Below are positions 25,568-33,835 of a stretch of DNA of 64,000 nucleotides, piece by piece. A program made the position numbers and the translations under genes. The notes under the pieces were generated by a model. The model was not told where the DNA came from, did not search any database, and saw nothing but the letters and a program-made list of their open reading frames with translations. Source of the DNA: Pedobacter frigiditerrae (lineage in GTDB: Bacteria; Bacteroidota; Bacteroidia; Sphingobacteriales; Sphingobacteriaceae); assembly GCF_004331645.1 (NCBI RefSeq), contig NZ_SJSK01000004.1, positions 62,001 through 126,000 on the forward strand. The letters run 5' to 3'. The stretch's first letter is position 1, and the number at the start of each line of letters is the position of its first letter.

Positions 25568-27187
25568 ATGAACAGAAGAAACTTTATCAAAAATGGCACT
25601 GCTGCTGGTGTAATCTCTACCCTTGGAATTGGTACCGCAAATGCTCTAGTTACTGAAACCGTAAATGCAAATGAACCAAGTTTTGCTGTCCACTTCGATC
25701 TAAATGAGGTAACGGTTAGGCAGTTGCAAGAAATGATGGAAAGCGGCAAGCTAAATTCTAAATCGTTGACTAAAAAATATCTGAAAAGAATTCAGGAGAT
25801 TGATAAAAGTGGCCCGAAATTAAATGCGGTGATTGAATTAAACCCAGATGCATTAGCCATTGCTAGTGAAATGGATGCAGAAAGAAAAGCTGGAAAAGTT
25901 CGTGGCCCCATGCATGGTATTCCGGTTTTAATTAAGGATAATATTAATACGGGAGATAAAATGCAAACCACTGCTGGCTCATTGGCCTTAGTGGGTAATA
26001 TCGCATCGGCGGATGCCTTTATCATCAAACAATTACGTACGGCAGGAGCTGTTATCTTAGGAAAGACTAATTTAAGCGAATGGGCAAACTTTCGCTCTAA
26101 CAGACCTTGCAGTGGCTGGAGCAGCAGAGGCGGACAAACAAAAAACCCTTATATATTGGATAGAAGTCCGAGTGGCTCAAGTTCTGGCTCTGGCTCGGCA
26201 GTATCGGCTAATTTATGTGCGGTGGCCATTGGCACAGAAACCAACGGCTCTATCATTGCCCCATCTAGTTTCAATGGGGTTGTAGGTATAAAACCAACAG
26301 TGGGTTTATTAAGTAGAAGTGGCATTATTCCTATTTCTTTTACGCAAGACACTGCCGGACCAATGACTAGAAATGTTACTGATGCTGCCATTTTATTGGG
26401 TGCTTTAACAGGGATAGACGCAGCAGATGAAGTAACTAAAACAAGTGAAGGAAAGATTTATCCTGATTATACCCAGTTTTTGAAAACCGATGCACTTAAA
26501 GGCAAAAAGATTGGATTTGAAAAGTCATTTTTAAACGGTCATGAAGGTGTGGTTGGTTTATACAAAGCAGCAATTGAAAAATTTAAGGAACTTGGTGCCG
26601 AAGTTATAGAGATAGAGCTACAAAAGGAAATGCGCACCATTAATGCAAGTGTTTTACAGCCCGAATTTAAAGTAGGTTTAAATGCTTACTTAGCAACGGC
26701 TAACGCTAAAGTTAAAACCTTAAGTGATGTTATCGCCTTCAATAAAGCAAATGAAAGTACTGCTATGCCTTATTTTAAGCAGGAGAACCTAGAAAATAGT
26801 GATAAAGCTCCTGATTTAAATAGCAGTGCCTATAAAGAAGCCTTAGCGAAAGTTAATTCGGCTAAAAAAATCATCAACGATATAATGGAGAAAAATCAAT
26901 TGGATGCTATTGCAGGTACCAGTTATGGTATTCCCTCACTAATTGATCTTTTTAATGGTGACTCGGGTGGTGGTTTCTATTTTGCATCACCAGCTGCCAT
27001 GGCAGGTTTCCCTCATATTACCGTTCCAATGGGAAGGATCTACGAGCTTCCAGTAGGTCTATCCATCTTTGCCAGTGCCTACCAAGAACCTGTTATTTTG
27101 GGCATTGCTTATGCTTACGAGCAGGCAACAAAACATAGGGCAGCGCCTAAATTCATTAAGAATTCTAATTTTTCCTCTGGAATTTAG
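25568..27187 (+). CDS. Amidase (amidase-signature family) with Tat-type signal
   Basis: The protein has 539 residues. The N-terminus 'MNRRNFIKNGTAAG' is a twin-arginine-type signal, so the enzyme is probably exported folded. The Ser-cisSer-Lys triad of the amidase signature family is visible: Lys123 in 'PVLIKDNINTG', cis-Ser at 204/205 in 'SPSGSSSGSGSAV', and nucleophile Ser228 in 'IGTETNGSI'. Family members hydrolyse amide bonds; GatA is excluded by the signal and the lack of gatB/gatC. Substrate is unknown. The gene stands alone with repeat tracts on both sides. Confidence 0.92.
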   Translation: MNRRNFIKNGTAAGVISTLGIGTANALVTETVNANEPSFAVHFDLNEVTVRQLQEMMESGKLNSKSLTKKYLKRIQEIDKSGPKLNAVIELNPDALAIASEMDAERKAGKVRGPMHGIPVLIKDNINTGDKMQTTAGSLALVGNIASADAFIIKQLRTAGAVILGKTNLSEWANFRSNRPCSGWSSRGGQTKNPYILDRSPSGSSSGSGSAVSANLCAVAIGTETNGSIIAPSSFNGVVGIKPTVGLLSRSGIIPISFTQDTAGPMTRNVTDAAILLGALTGIDAADEVTKTSEGKIYPDYTQFLKTDALKGKKIGFEKSFLNGHEGVVGLYKAAIEKFKELGAEVIEIELQKEMRTINASVLQPEFKVGLNAYLATANAKVKTLSDVIAFNKANESTAMPYFKQENLENSDKAPDLNSSAYKEALAKVNSAKKIINDIMEKNQLDAIAGTSYGIPSLIDLFNGDSGGGFYFASPAAMAGFPHITVPMGRIYELPVGLSIFASAYQEPVILGIAYAYEQATKHRAAPKFIKNSNFSSGI

Positions 27188-27464
27188 ATATATTGATTTA
27201 ACCATCTAAGACAGCTAAGAAAATCTAAGGTTAAAGGCCTGCTAAGCTGCCCTTGGATTGCTTAGATGGTAATTATTATTTGGTTCTTACCACCTAAGGC
27301 ACCTGAGAAAACCTATTGTGTTTGATTTTAACCAGCTAAGACAGCTAAGAAAATCTAAGGATATTGAATGTGAGCTAAGCCACATTAAAATTTCTTATAT
27401 GGTGATCATTTTTGTTATCGAAATCTATCTTTCGGACTTTCCGACTTTACTGACTTCCGGACTC
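27188..27464. repeat. Word repeats AACCATCTAAGACAGCTAAGAAAATCTAAGG
   Basis: Near-identical units starting TTTAACCATCTAAGACAGC (27196) and TTTTAACCAGCTAAGACAGC (27325), each followed by AAGAAAATCTAAGG, with a shorter copy ACCACCTAAGGCACCTGAG (27288) between. Further copies lie at about 30870-30985. At 27430-27465 a second word family appears: TTCGGACTTTCCGACTTTACTGAC. No gene. Confidence 0.75.
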
Positions 27465-27755
27465 CTAACCACTACTATACTTCTTCCAAGTTTCCACCTT
27501 CGCTTTTTGCCTTTCTATATAAGCATCGGCGATAATTTCTGCAGTGCTTTTACCTTCCGTATTTTCTAATAAATCTTTCAGTTTATATTGGTCTACATCT
27601 GCACGATACAAAACCTGCAGCAATTTTGGAAAATCGTCTTCTACTAGATATTCGAATGTTTTAATGAGTACTTCACGAAGATGGGCTTCGCTAATGTTTT
27701 CAGGAACATCGAAATGTTTAGAGATTAATTTAAGTAAAGAGGTCGTATCCGTCAT
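27465..27755 (-). CDS. Small conserved helical protein of unknown function
   Basis: The protein has 96 residues starting 'MTDTTSLLKLISKHFDV'. It is helical and charged, with no Cys and no membrane segment, ending 'AYIERQKAKVETWKKYSSG'. An upstream in-frame Met at 27809 would add 18 residues encoded by repeat DNA, so the ATG at 27755 is preferred. It reads in the same direction as the methylmalonyl-CoA epimerase gene and follows it by 235 bp of repeat-rich DNA, so co-transcription is uncertain. I do not recognise a named family. Confidence 0.7.
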   Translation of the reverse strand: MTDTTSLLKLISKHFDVPENISEAHLREVLIKTFEYLVEDDFPKLLQVLYRADVDQYKLKDLLENTEGKSTAEIIADAYIERQKAKVETWKKYSSG

Positions 27756-27780
27756 TTTTTTGTTTGTTGTTTTGCGATAT

Positions 27781-27985
27781 TTAAACACAGAGAACTCCGA
27801 GTGTTCCACAGAGAAAACTGAGTTTTGTGTAGTTCTGTTTAATTTTCTTTATATAAATTAACCGCAAAGGACGCTGAGAACGCTAAGTTTTTGTAAAGAA
27901 CCATTTAGTCTTACACCTTTATTCATTCTGCTCTTTCGGACTTTACTGACTTTCGGACTTCCCGACTTTCCCAATGAACTAATGA
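27781..27985. repeat. Word-repeat tract between two reverse-strand genes
   Basis: Two word types: ACACAGAGAACTCCGAGTG / CACAGAGAAAACTGAG and ACCGCAAAGGACGCTGAGAA CGCTAAG (27783-27893), then TTTCGGACTTTACTGACTTT / CGGACTTCCCGACTTTCCC (27932-27971). No gene. Confidence 0.7.
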
Positions 27986-27990
27986 ACCAA

Positions 27991-28398
27991 CTAAACCCAC
28001 TTTATCTCCTGGCAAAGCTCAATCAAAACCCCATTTGCATCTTTAGGATGTACAAAACAAACCATTTTATTATCTGCACCTTTTTTAGGCGCATCGTTTA
28101 GTAAGGTAAATCCTTCGTTCCTTAGCCTTTCCATTTCTTCCAGGATATCATCTACCAAAAAAGCAATGTGATGAATGCCCTCTCCTTTTTTTTCTAAAAA
28201 CTTAGCAATTGGGCTATCAGGCGATGTTGCTTCCAACAACTCGACCTTGTTTTCTCCAGGTTTTAAAAAGGCTGTATTCACGTATTCTGATGCAACTAGC
28301 TCAGTTTTATAACAATCGGTATTCAACAAACGTTGATAAATATCTATCGAACTAGTCAGGTTTTTTACGGCAATGCCGATATGTTCAATCTTATTCAT
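27991..28398 (-). CDS. mce: Methylmalonyl-CoA epimerase
   Basis: The protein has 135 residues, a single vicinal-oxygen-chelate (glyoxalase-fold) unit pair. The opening 'MNKIEHIGIAVKNLTSSIDIY' carries the first metal-binding His, 'VELLEATSPDSPIAKFLEKKG' and 'GIHHIAFLVDDI' the middle ones, and 'VLIELCQ' the last Glu. This is the length and motif set of methylmalonyl-CoA epimerase, which links (R)- and (S)-methylmalonyl-CoA in propionate metabolism. The mutase and carboxylase partners are not in the window. Start is the first ATG. Confidence 0.93.
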   Translation of the reverse strand: MNKIEHIGIAVKNLTSSIDIYQRLLNTDCYKTELVASEYVNTAFLKPGENKVELLEATSPDSPIAKFLEKKGEGIHHIAFLVDDILEEMERLRNEGFTLLNDAPKKGADNKMVCFVHPKDANGVLIELCQEIKWV

Positions 28399-28465
28399 GG
28401 TAGCTACGGTTAAGTGAATGTAAAAATGCGAGTTTTAACTATAGGTTCATAGCTATAATCTATTA

Positions 28466-28493
28466 TTGTTAGGAAACTTTTTTTGTATCTTTG
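28466..28493 (+). promoter_or_regulatory. Promoter of iscS (TTG - 17 bp - TATCTTTG)
   Basis: A -33-like TTG at 28466-28468 and a -7 box TATCTTTG at 28486-28493 (TAnnTTTG) are 17 bp apart and lie 26 nt before the iscS ATG. There is no Rrf2/IscR gene or obvious IscR-like operator next to it. Confidence 0.65.
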
Positions 28494-28519
28494 TGTATTA
28501 ATAAGAACAAAAAAATATA

Positions 28520-29731
28520 ATGGAACTTCCGATTTACTTAGATAACAATGCTACCACACCTCTAGATCCTAGAGTATTAGAAGCGATGTTGCCATATTTT
28601 ACCACCAAATTTGGTAATGCAGCAAGCCGTAACCATCCTTTCGGTTGGGTAGCCGAAGAAGGTGTTGATTACGCTCGTGAGCAGGTGGCAAAATTAATTG
28701 GTTGTACCGAAAAAGAAATCATATTTACCTCTGGTGCTACAGAAGCCGACAATTTAGGTATTAAAGGTGTTTTTGAGATGTACTCAGATAAAGGCAATCA
28801 CATTATCACTGCAACAACAGAGCATAAAGCAATTTTAGACACTTGTAAACACCTAGAAAAACAAGGTGCAAGAGTTACTTATTTAAAGGTTAAAGAAGAT
28901 GGTTTAATTGATTTAGCTGAATTGGAAGCTGCAATGACGCCAGAAACAATTTTAGTAACCATCATGTATGGTAACAACGAAATTGGTGTAATTCAGCCAA
29001 TAAAAGAAATAGCTGCCATTGCACATAAACATGGCGCTTTATTTTTTACAGACGCTACACAAGCAGTTGGTAAAATTCCAGTAAATGTAATTGAAGACGG
29101 CATTGACTTAATGGCTTTCAGTGCACACAAAATGTACGGACCAAAAGGTGTTGGTGCTTTATATGTACGCAGAAAAAACCCTAGGGTTAAAGTAACTTCA
29201 CAGATGGATGGTGGTGGCCATGAGCGTGGCATGCGTTCTGGAACATTAAATGTACCTGGTATTGTTGGCTTGGGTAAAGCTTGTGAACTTTGTCGCTTAG
29301 AAATGGACGAAGAAGCTAAACGTTTATCAGCCTTACGTGATAAATTAGAAGCAGCTTTAACCACAATGGAAGAAAGTTATGTAAATGGTAATACGCAACA
29401 TCGTTTACCACACGTAGCAAACATCTCTTTCAAATATGTAGAAGGTGAAGGCTTAATGATGGCAATGAAAGATTTAGCAGTATCTTCTGGATCTGCTTGT
29501 ACATCTGCTTCATTAGAACCATCTTATGTATTAAAGAGCTTAGGTTTATCAGATGATTTAGCTCACTCTTCTATCCGTTTCGGCTTAGGTCGTTTCACTA
29601 CAGAAGAAGAAGTTGATTACGCAATAGAGAATACTAAAAAAGCAGTTAACCACTTAAGAGACCTTTCTCCACTTTGGGAAATGTTTAAAGAAGGAATCGA
29701 TTTGAGTAAAATCGAGTGGGCAGAACACTAG
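28520..29731 (+). CDS. iscS: Cysteine desulfurase IscS
   Basis: The protein has 403 residues. A PLP enzyme that takes sulfur from cysteine for Fe-S clusters. The substrate loop cysteine is Cys327 in '[17 protein letters not shown]', which marks the group I (IscS/NifS) type with its long catalytic loop. The PLP lysine is Lys204 in '[10 protein letters not shown]', and '[14 protein letters not shown]' binds the cofactor phosphate. The ATG matches the usual '[19 protein letters not shown]' start. iscU and an iscA-type gene follow on the same strand at 190 and 148 bp, spaced by repeat words rather than tight overlaps. Confidence 0.97.
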   Translation: MELPIYLDNNATTPLDPRVLEAMLPYFTTKFGNAASRNHPFGWVAEEGVDYAREQVAKLIGCTEKEIIFTSGATEADNLGIKGVFEMYSDKGNHIITATTEHKAILDTCKHLEKQGARVTYLKVKEDGLIDLAELEAAMTPETILVTIMYGNNEIGVIQPIKEIAAIAHKHGALFFTDATQAVGKIPVNVIEDGIDLMAFSAHKMYGPKGVGALYVRRKNPRVKVTSQMDGGGHERGMRSGTLNVPGIVGLGKACELCRLEMDEEAKRLSALRDKLEAALTTMEESYVNGNTQHRLPHVANISFKYVEGEGLMMAMKDLAVSSGSACTSASLEPSYVLKSLGLSDDLAHSSIRFGLGRFTTEEEVDYAIENTKKAVNHLRDLSPLWEMFKEGIDLSKIEWAEH

Positions 29732-29921
29732 ATAGATTGACGATTGTAGATTGACGTCCCGATAACTATCGGGATACGATTTAAGAACTACAGTTGCAAC
29801 AATAAAAAGTTAAGTACAATTGAGATTGACGAATTACGATTAACAATCTTCAATTAAAAATATTAAATAGAACATTGATTTTGGAAAATCGTAAATCCAA
29901 AATCTACAATCTAAAATCAAA
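29732..29921. repeat. Word tract with nested TCCCGATAACTATCGGGA palindrome
   Basis: The iscS-iscU spacer is built from GATTGACGATTGTAGATTGACG, GAATTACGATTAACAATC and ATCGTAAATCCAAAATC words. A perfect-arm palindrome TCCCGAT-AACT-ATCGGGA (29757-29774) interrupts the first word run. No gene. Confidence 0.75.
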
Positions 29922-30335
29922 ATGGCATATTCAGAAAAAGTAATGGAACACTATACCAACCCACGTAACGTTGGTACATTAAACAAAGACAGCAAATCTG
30001 TTGGTACAGGTTTAGTTGGCGCTCCTGAGTGTGGAGACGTAATGCGTTTACAAATTGAAGTAGATGCAAACAATGTAATTACTGATGCTAAATTTAAAAC
30101 ATTTGGTTGTGGTTCGGCAATTGCTTCTTCTTCTTTAGCTACTGAGTGGTTAAAAGGAAAAACAATTGATGAGGCTTTAACTATCGATAACATGGATATT
30201 GTTGAAGAATTGGCTTTACCACCAGTAAAAATTCACTGTTCTGTTTTGGCAGAAGATGCAATTAAATCTGCAATTAACGATTACCGCGTTAAAAATGGTT
30301 TAGAAGCATTTGAATTGGCTAAATCGCACCACTAA
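29922..30335 (+). CDS. iscU: Fe-S cluster assembly scaffold IscU
   Basis: The protein has 137 residues. The scaffold on which the IscS-supplied cluster is built. The three ligand cysteines are Cys37 ('APECGDV', with the conserved Asp39), Cys63 ('FGCGSAIAS') and Cys106 ('KIHCSVLAEDAI'). The HscA-recognition segment is present in the form 'LPPVKIHC', as in most IscU proteins. The ATG gives 'MAYSEKVMEHYTNPRNVG', the standard N-terminus. It lies between iscS and an A-type carrier on the same strand. Confidence 0.97.
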   Translation: MAYSEKVMEHYTNPRNVGTLNKDSKSVGTGLVGAPECGDVMRLQIEVDANNVITDAKFKTFGCGSAIASSSLATEWLKGKTIDEALTIDNMDIVEELALPPVKIHCSVLAEDAIKSAINDYRVKNGLEAFELAKSHH

Positions 30336-30483
30336 ATAAGTATTTAGTAGCTAGTACTTAGTAGTTAGATATATTCAATAATCTAATTTTTATTAAGTAA
30401 AACTACTAACAGAGTAAAAAGTACAACGCACTGGTTTGTAACTAGGTCTAAATACTTCATACTAAATACTAATTACTAAAAAT
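30336..30483. repeat. CTAAATACT/TAGTAGTTAG word tract
   Basis: The iscU-iscA spacer is made of variants of ACTTAGTAGTTAG, TTTAGTAGCTAGTAC and ACTAAATACTAATTACT. A different word is used here from that in the iscS-iscU spacer. No gene. Confidence 0.7.
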
Positions 30484-30810
30484 ATGATTACGATAACCGA
30501 TAAAGCAAAAAGCAAAATAGACCACTTAATTCAGGATTCTGAAATGGGTTCTGATTATTTTTTACGTGTTTCCGTAAAAGGGGGTGGCTGCTCTGGTTTG
30601 TCTTATAATTTAGACTTTGATAACGAAGAGCAAAAAGGCGATCAATTTTTTGAAGATCGTGGCATCAGGATAGCCTTAGACATGAAATCATTTTTATACC
30701 TAGCAGGTACAGAACTTGATTTTACCGATGGCTTAAATGGTAAAGGATTTGCCTTCAATAACCCTAACGCTAGCCGTTCATGCGGCTGTGGCGAAAGTTT
30801 TTCTGTTTAA
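30484..30810 (+). CDS. iscA: A-type Fe-S carrier (IscA/ErpA family)
   Basis: The protein has 108 residues. The three conserved cysteines of A-type carriers are present: Cys36 in 'KGGGCSGLSYNL', and Cys100 and Cys102 in 'SRSCGCGESFSV' at the C-terminus. It follows iscU on the same strand, completing a minimal scaffold set without hscA, hscB or fdx. IscA, ErpA and SufA cannot be told apart by sequence alone; the symbol follows its neighbours. The terminator 23 nt after the stop ends the cluster. Confidence 0.93.
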   Translation: MITITDKAKSKIDHLIQDSEMGSDYFLRVSVKGGGCSGLSYNLDFDNEEQKGDQFFEDRGIRIALDMKSFLYLAGTELDFTDGLNGKGFAFNNPNASRSCGCGESFSV

Positions 30811-30832
30811 TAACAATTATTAAATTTCCTAG

Positions 30833-30860
30833 AGGGTCTCGAATTTCGGGACCTTTTTTG
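30833..30860 (+). terminator. Terminator of the isc cluster
   Basis: GGTCTCGA and TCGGGACC arms (one G-U pair), a 3-nt loop and a six-T run. Confidence 0.8.
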
Positions 30861-31327
30861 GTTTTAGGGTTTTATCACTTAAGGTACCTGAGAATACCGA
30901 AGGCTTTTTTACCAGCTAAGACAGCTGAGAAAATCTAAGAATATTTTTTACCACCTAAGAAACCTTAGAACACTGAAGAATGGTTTCCTTTTTATAAAGT
31001 TTTGTCATTCCGACTTCGGAGGAATCTGCTTAGTAGAGTTTAGCTGAATAGATTCTTCGCTGTGCTACCGATGTGAAATCGGCACACGTCTGAATGACAA
31101 AAACACTCAGGATTAAGTATCATAATTTATTTATCTCTTCAGTTTGCTCTATGATCCTTCATCTTTCCGACTCTCGGACTTCCCGACTTTCTGACTCCTC
31201 CATCTTCCCTATTTCCCATTCCCTCATCTAAAATTTTTACGTACTTTTGTAATCCGCTTTACTTTAGTCTTGTAGGTTTAGCGCAAAACCATTATCATTG
31301 TTTAAGCACAACCCAAATATTTAATAC
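30861..31327. repeat. Long intergenic repeat region
   Basis: No gene. It holds CCAGCTAAGACAGCTGAG-type words (about 30875-30985), a REP-like unit (about 31013-31099: CATTCCGACTTCGGAGGAAT ... GTCTGAATGAC) with the palindrome CCGAT-N5-ATCGG (31068-31082) inside it, and a TTTCCGACTCTCGGACTTCC word tract (31163-31200). The last 90 bp hold the -7 box of the next gene. Confidence 0.75.
31242..31249 (+). promoter_or_regulatory. -7 box TACTTTTG of the acyl-CoA ligase gene
   Basis: Matches TAnnTTTG; 78 nt before the ATG at 31328. A -33 TTG is not clear at the right distance. Confidence 0.45.
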
Positions 31328-33235
31328 ATGGTATCCTTTAACGAATTCTCTACAGTTCCTAGTTTATTAAGAAACGTAGTGGAGAACATACATAAACCAG
31401 AAGACACATTCTTAATTCATAAAAAAAATACAACTTGGGAAGAAATTTCTTTCAAGGACACTTTATTAAGAGCCGACGCCATATCTGCTTTCTTTTTAGA
31501 AAAAGGAATTGCCAAGGGCGATAGATTGGGCTTAATGATAGAGAACTGTCCAGAATATGTTTATTTCGATCAAGGCATACAACAGATTGGTGCTATCAAT
31601 ACATCAATCTATCCTACCTTATCAGAACACGAAGTAGAATACATTATTAATGACTCTGGTATTAAAGCTATCCTGATTGGTAATCCGTTTTTATTAAAGA
31701 AAATATTAAAGATATCAGCCAATTGCCAAGAATTAAAATACATCATTCCAGCTTTTGCAGGATATGAAAAAATAGCCATTCCAGAAGCTAATAAAGCGGA
31801 GATTATCCCTTTTACTACTTTATTAGAAAAAACGGTAAGTGCAGAAGAGCAAAAGTTAATTAATCTTAGAAGAAGAGAAGTTTTACCTGCTGATGTATCA
31901 TCCTTAATTTACACCTCTGGAACTACAGGAACTCCAAAGGGCGTAATGTTAACCCACAATAATTTTGTAGAAAACGTAAATGTATGTTTGCAACAGATTC
32001 CTGTAATTGATGAAACGGAGACTTTCCTTTCCTTTTTACCACTTTCGCACGTGTTTGAGCGCACAGCTACTTACCATGTATGTTGTGCCCAAGGCTGTAA
32101 AATTGCCTTTGCTCAGAGCTTAGAATTGTTGGCTAAAAATATGGGCGAAGTAAGACCAACGGTAATGTCTTGCGTACCCCGTTTATTAGAACGTATTCAT
32201 GATAAGGCCATTAAATCTGGTACAGCAGGTGGCGGAACAAAAGCCAAAATATTTACTTGGGCTTTAGCAACAGGGAACGATTATCGCGTTAAAAAAGAAG
32301 CGGGAAAAAACCCTGGCTTAATATTAGGCGCCAAAAAAGCAATTGCTGAAAAATTAGTATTCAGCAAAATAAAAGAGAAAACTGGTGGCAGATTAAAATT
32401 TATGATTTCTGGTGGTGCTGCCCTACCTAAAAATGTGGGCGAGTTTTTTGGTGATTTAGGCATCAAGATCCTAGAAGGTTTTGGGTTGACCGAAACTTCA
32501 CCGGTAATGTCGGTAACCGAATACCACCGACAAGTTTATGGTACAGTTGGTCGTGTAATACCTGGCATTGAAGTAGGCATTCAAAACTACGATACCAAGG
32601 AAATATTAGCCATTCAAACTCACGAAAGCTTCAATGAAGATTTTGAGAGTGAAGAAGGCGAATTAATTGTTCGCGGTCACTGTGTAATGAAAGGTTATTT
32701 TAACAAACCTGCTGAAACGGCCGAGGCAATTGATAGGGATAAATGGTTCCATACAGGTGATATTGCTCGTTTTTATAAAGGTAATCTACAAATCACCGAT
32801 AGGTTAAAGAATATGATTGTGAATGCTTATGGCAAAAATGTTTATCCCACACCTGTGGAGAACATTTATTTAAAAAGCCCTAAGATTGAACAATTGTTCT
32901 TAATTGGCGATAAACGTGAGTTCATTACTGCCATCATTATTCCGAATAGAGAAACTTTACAGGAGACTTTTAATTTAAAAGATTCATTCTTCCAAGAGGA
33001 AGGAGATTTTATCGAAAACCCAGAGATTAAAGAGTGGTTTGAGAAAGATATCAAAAAGATTTCTAACGAGCTGGCAAAGTTTGAGCGTATCAAAAATTTC
33101 AAAATAAAACGTAGTCCATTTAGCATGGAAGAAGGTGAAATTACGCCTACCATGAAGGTTAAACGTAGAATTGTAGAGAAAAAATACGCTGAAGCGATTA
33201 ACGCGATGTATGAAGAAGGCGTAGAGGCTGAGTAG
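31328..33235 (+). CDS. AMP-dependent long-chain acyl-CoA ligase (FadD-like)
   Basis: The protein has 635 residues. It activates fatty acids to acyl-CoA through an acyl-AMP. The P-loop signature is 'SLIYTSGTTGTPKGVML' (about 192-208), followed by 'LPLSHVFERTATY', 'ISGGAALPKNVGEFFGDLGIKILEGFGLTETSPVMS' in broken form, and the hinge motif 'DRLKNMIVNAYGKNVYPTPVENI'. The C-terminal 'ITPTMKVKRRIVEKKYAEAI' is typical of long-chain acyl-CoA synthetases. No signal peptide. Chain length preference is not visible from sequence. It stands alone, with repeats on both sides. Confidence 0.93.
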   Translation: MVSFNEFSTVPSLLRNVVENIHKPEDTFLIHKKNTTWEEISFKDTLLRADAISAFFLEKGIAKGDRLGLMIENCPEYVYFDQGIQQIGAINTSIYPTLSEHEVEYIINDSGIKAILIGNPFLLKKILKISANCQELKYIIPAFAGYEKIAIPEANKAEIIPFTTLLEKTVSAEEQKLINLRRREVLPADVSSLIYTSGTTGTPKGVMLTHNNFVENVNVCLQQIPVIDETETFLSFLPLSHVFERTATYHVCCAQGCKIAFAQSLELLAKNMGEVRPTVMSCVPRLLERIHDKAIKSGTAGGGTKAKIFTWALATGNDYRVKKEAGKNPGLILGAKKAIAEKLVFSKIKEKTGGRLKFMISGGAALPKNVGEFFGDLGIKILEGFGLTETSPVMSVTEYHRQVYGTVGRVIPGIEVGIQNYDTKEILAIQTHESFNEDFESEEGELIVRGHCVMKGYFNKPAETAEAIDRDKWFHTGDIARFYKGNLQITDRLKNMIVNAYGKNVYPTPVENIYLKSPKIEQLFLIGDKREFITAIIIPNRETLQETFNLKDSFFQEEGDFIENPEIKEWFEKDIKKISNELAKFERIKNFKIKRSPFSMEEGEITPTMKVKRRIVEKKYAEAINAMYEEGVEAE

Positions 33236-33243
33236 TAAGTTTC

Positions 33244-33304
33244 GTCACCCTGAATTTATTTCAGGGTCTTTTAGTCCGGATGCTGAAATAAATTCAGCAT
33301 GACG
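33244..33304. repeat. REP-like hairpin GTCACCCTGAATTTATTTCAG
   Basis: CACCCTGAATTTATTTCAGG on the left and TGCTGAAATAAATTCAGCAT on the right form a long imperfect hairpin ending TGACG, directly after the acyl-CoA ligase stop. Confidence 0.7.
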
Positions 33305-33340
33305 TGTAGGATAAACCATTATGCTAATAAAATTTAAATA

Positions 33341-33504
33341 ATGAATATTAACCTATAAAAAACGAAATCGATTACGAACAAGCTTTAACTAGACTTGAGT
33401 TAATTTTCGAATCAAAAAAAGGTTCTCCACAAGGTGATGAACTTGAGGTGTTAGGAATATTGATTGAGAAATATGAAAATGAGTATTTCCTATTAGGTTT
33501 GTAG
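33341..33504 (+). pseudogene. Frameshifted, truncated HigA-type antitoxin remnant
   Basis: From 33355 the frame reads 'IKNEIDYEQALTRLELIFES' then 'KKGSPQGDELEVLGILIEKY', ending at TAG 33502-33504. This is the N-terminal region of HigA/HTH antitoxins ('IKTEEDYEKALARIE...GTPEGDELEVL'). There is no in-frame ATG, but an ATG at 33341 reads Met-Asn-Ile-Asn-Leu in another frame; adding one A in the AACCT run would give Met-Asn-Ile-Lys-Pro-Ile-Lys-Asn, the normal start. The helix-turn-helix half that should follow is absent, replaced by unrelated sequence. No intact HigB toxin is adjacent. Confidence 0.75.
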
Positions 33505-33812
33505 AAATCGTAACAACCGAACCCAGTTCGTCATTTACCTCTGGTTGGTGTTATCACAAACCATTTTAGTATCATTTGACTTTTGAGGCTCATTCTTTCT
33601 TTTACGCCAAGCTTTAATGGTAACCTACCAGCACAAACTTTTGTTATCTAAACGGGATAGCAGCGGAAAGCCCGGAATGTAGCGTAGCGAAATGAGGACT
33701 TGCAGCGTATAGCCCGACTACCATTAATAGTAATTCTCATTTGCCTTTCTAAAAACTAAAAATGCTACAGCATTAAGATTACTTCGTGCCTCGCAATGAC
33801 GAACTAATTTAT
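33505..33812. repeat. Intergenic region with degraded sequence and a GC-rich repeat
   Basis: No gene. 33651-33717 carries a repeat with CGGGATAGCAGCGGAAAGCC on the left and GGACTTGCAGCGTATAGCCC on the right, unlike the AT-rich flanks. A TTCGTGCCTCGCAATGACG REP fragment lies at 33783-33801. 33505-33640 may be decayed coding sequence, but I cannot identify it. Confidence 0.6.
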
Positions 33813-33820
33813 TACTTTTG
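33813..33820 (+). promoter_or_regulatory. -7 box TACTTTTG of lysS
   Basis: TAnnTTTG match with 15 nt to the lysS ATG, giving a very short leader. No clear -33 element. Confidence 0.5.
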
Positions 33821-33835
33821 CACAAAATACTATAA

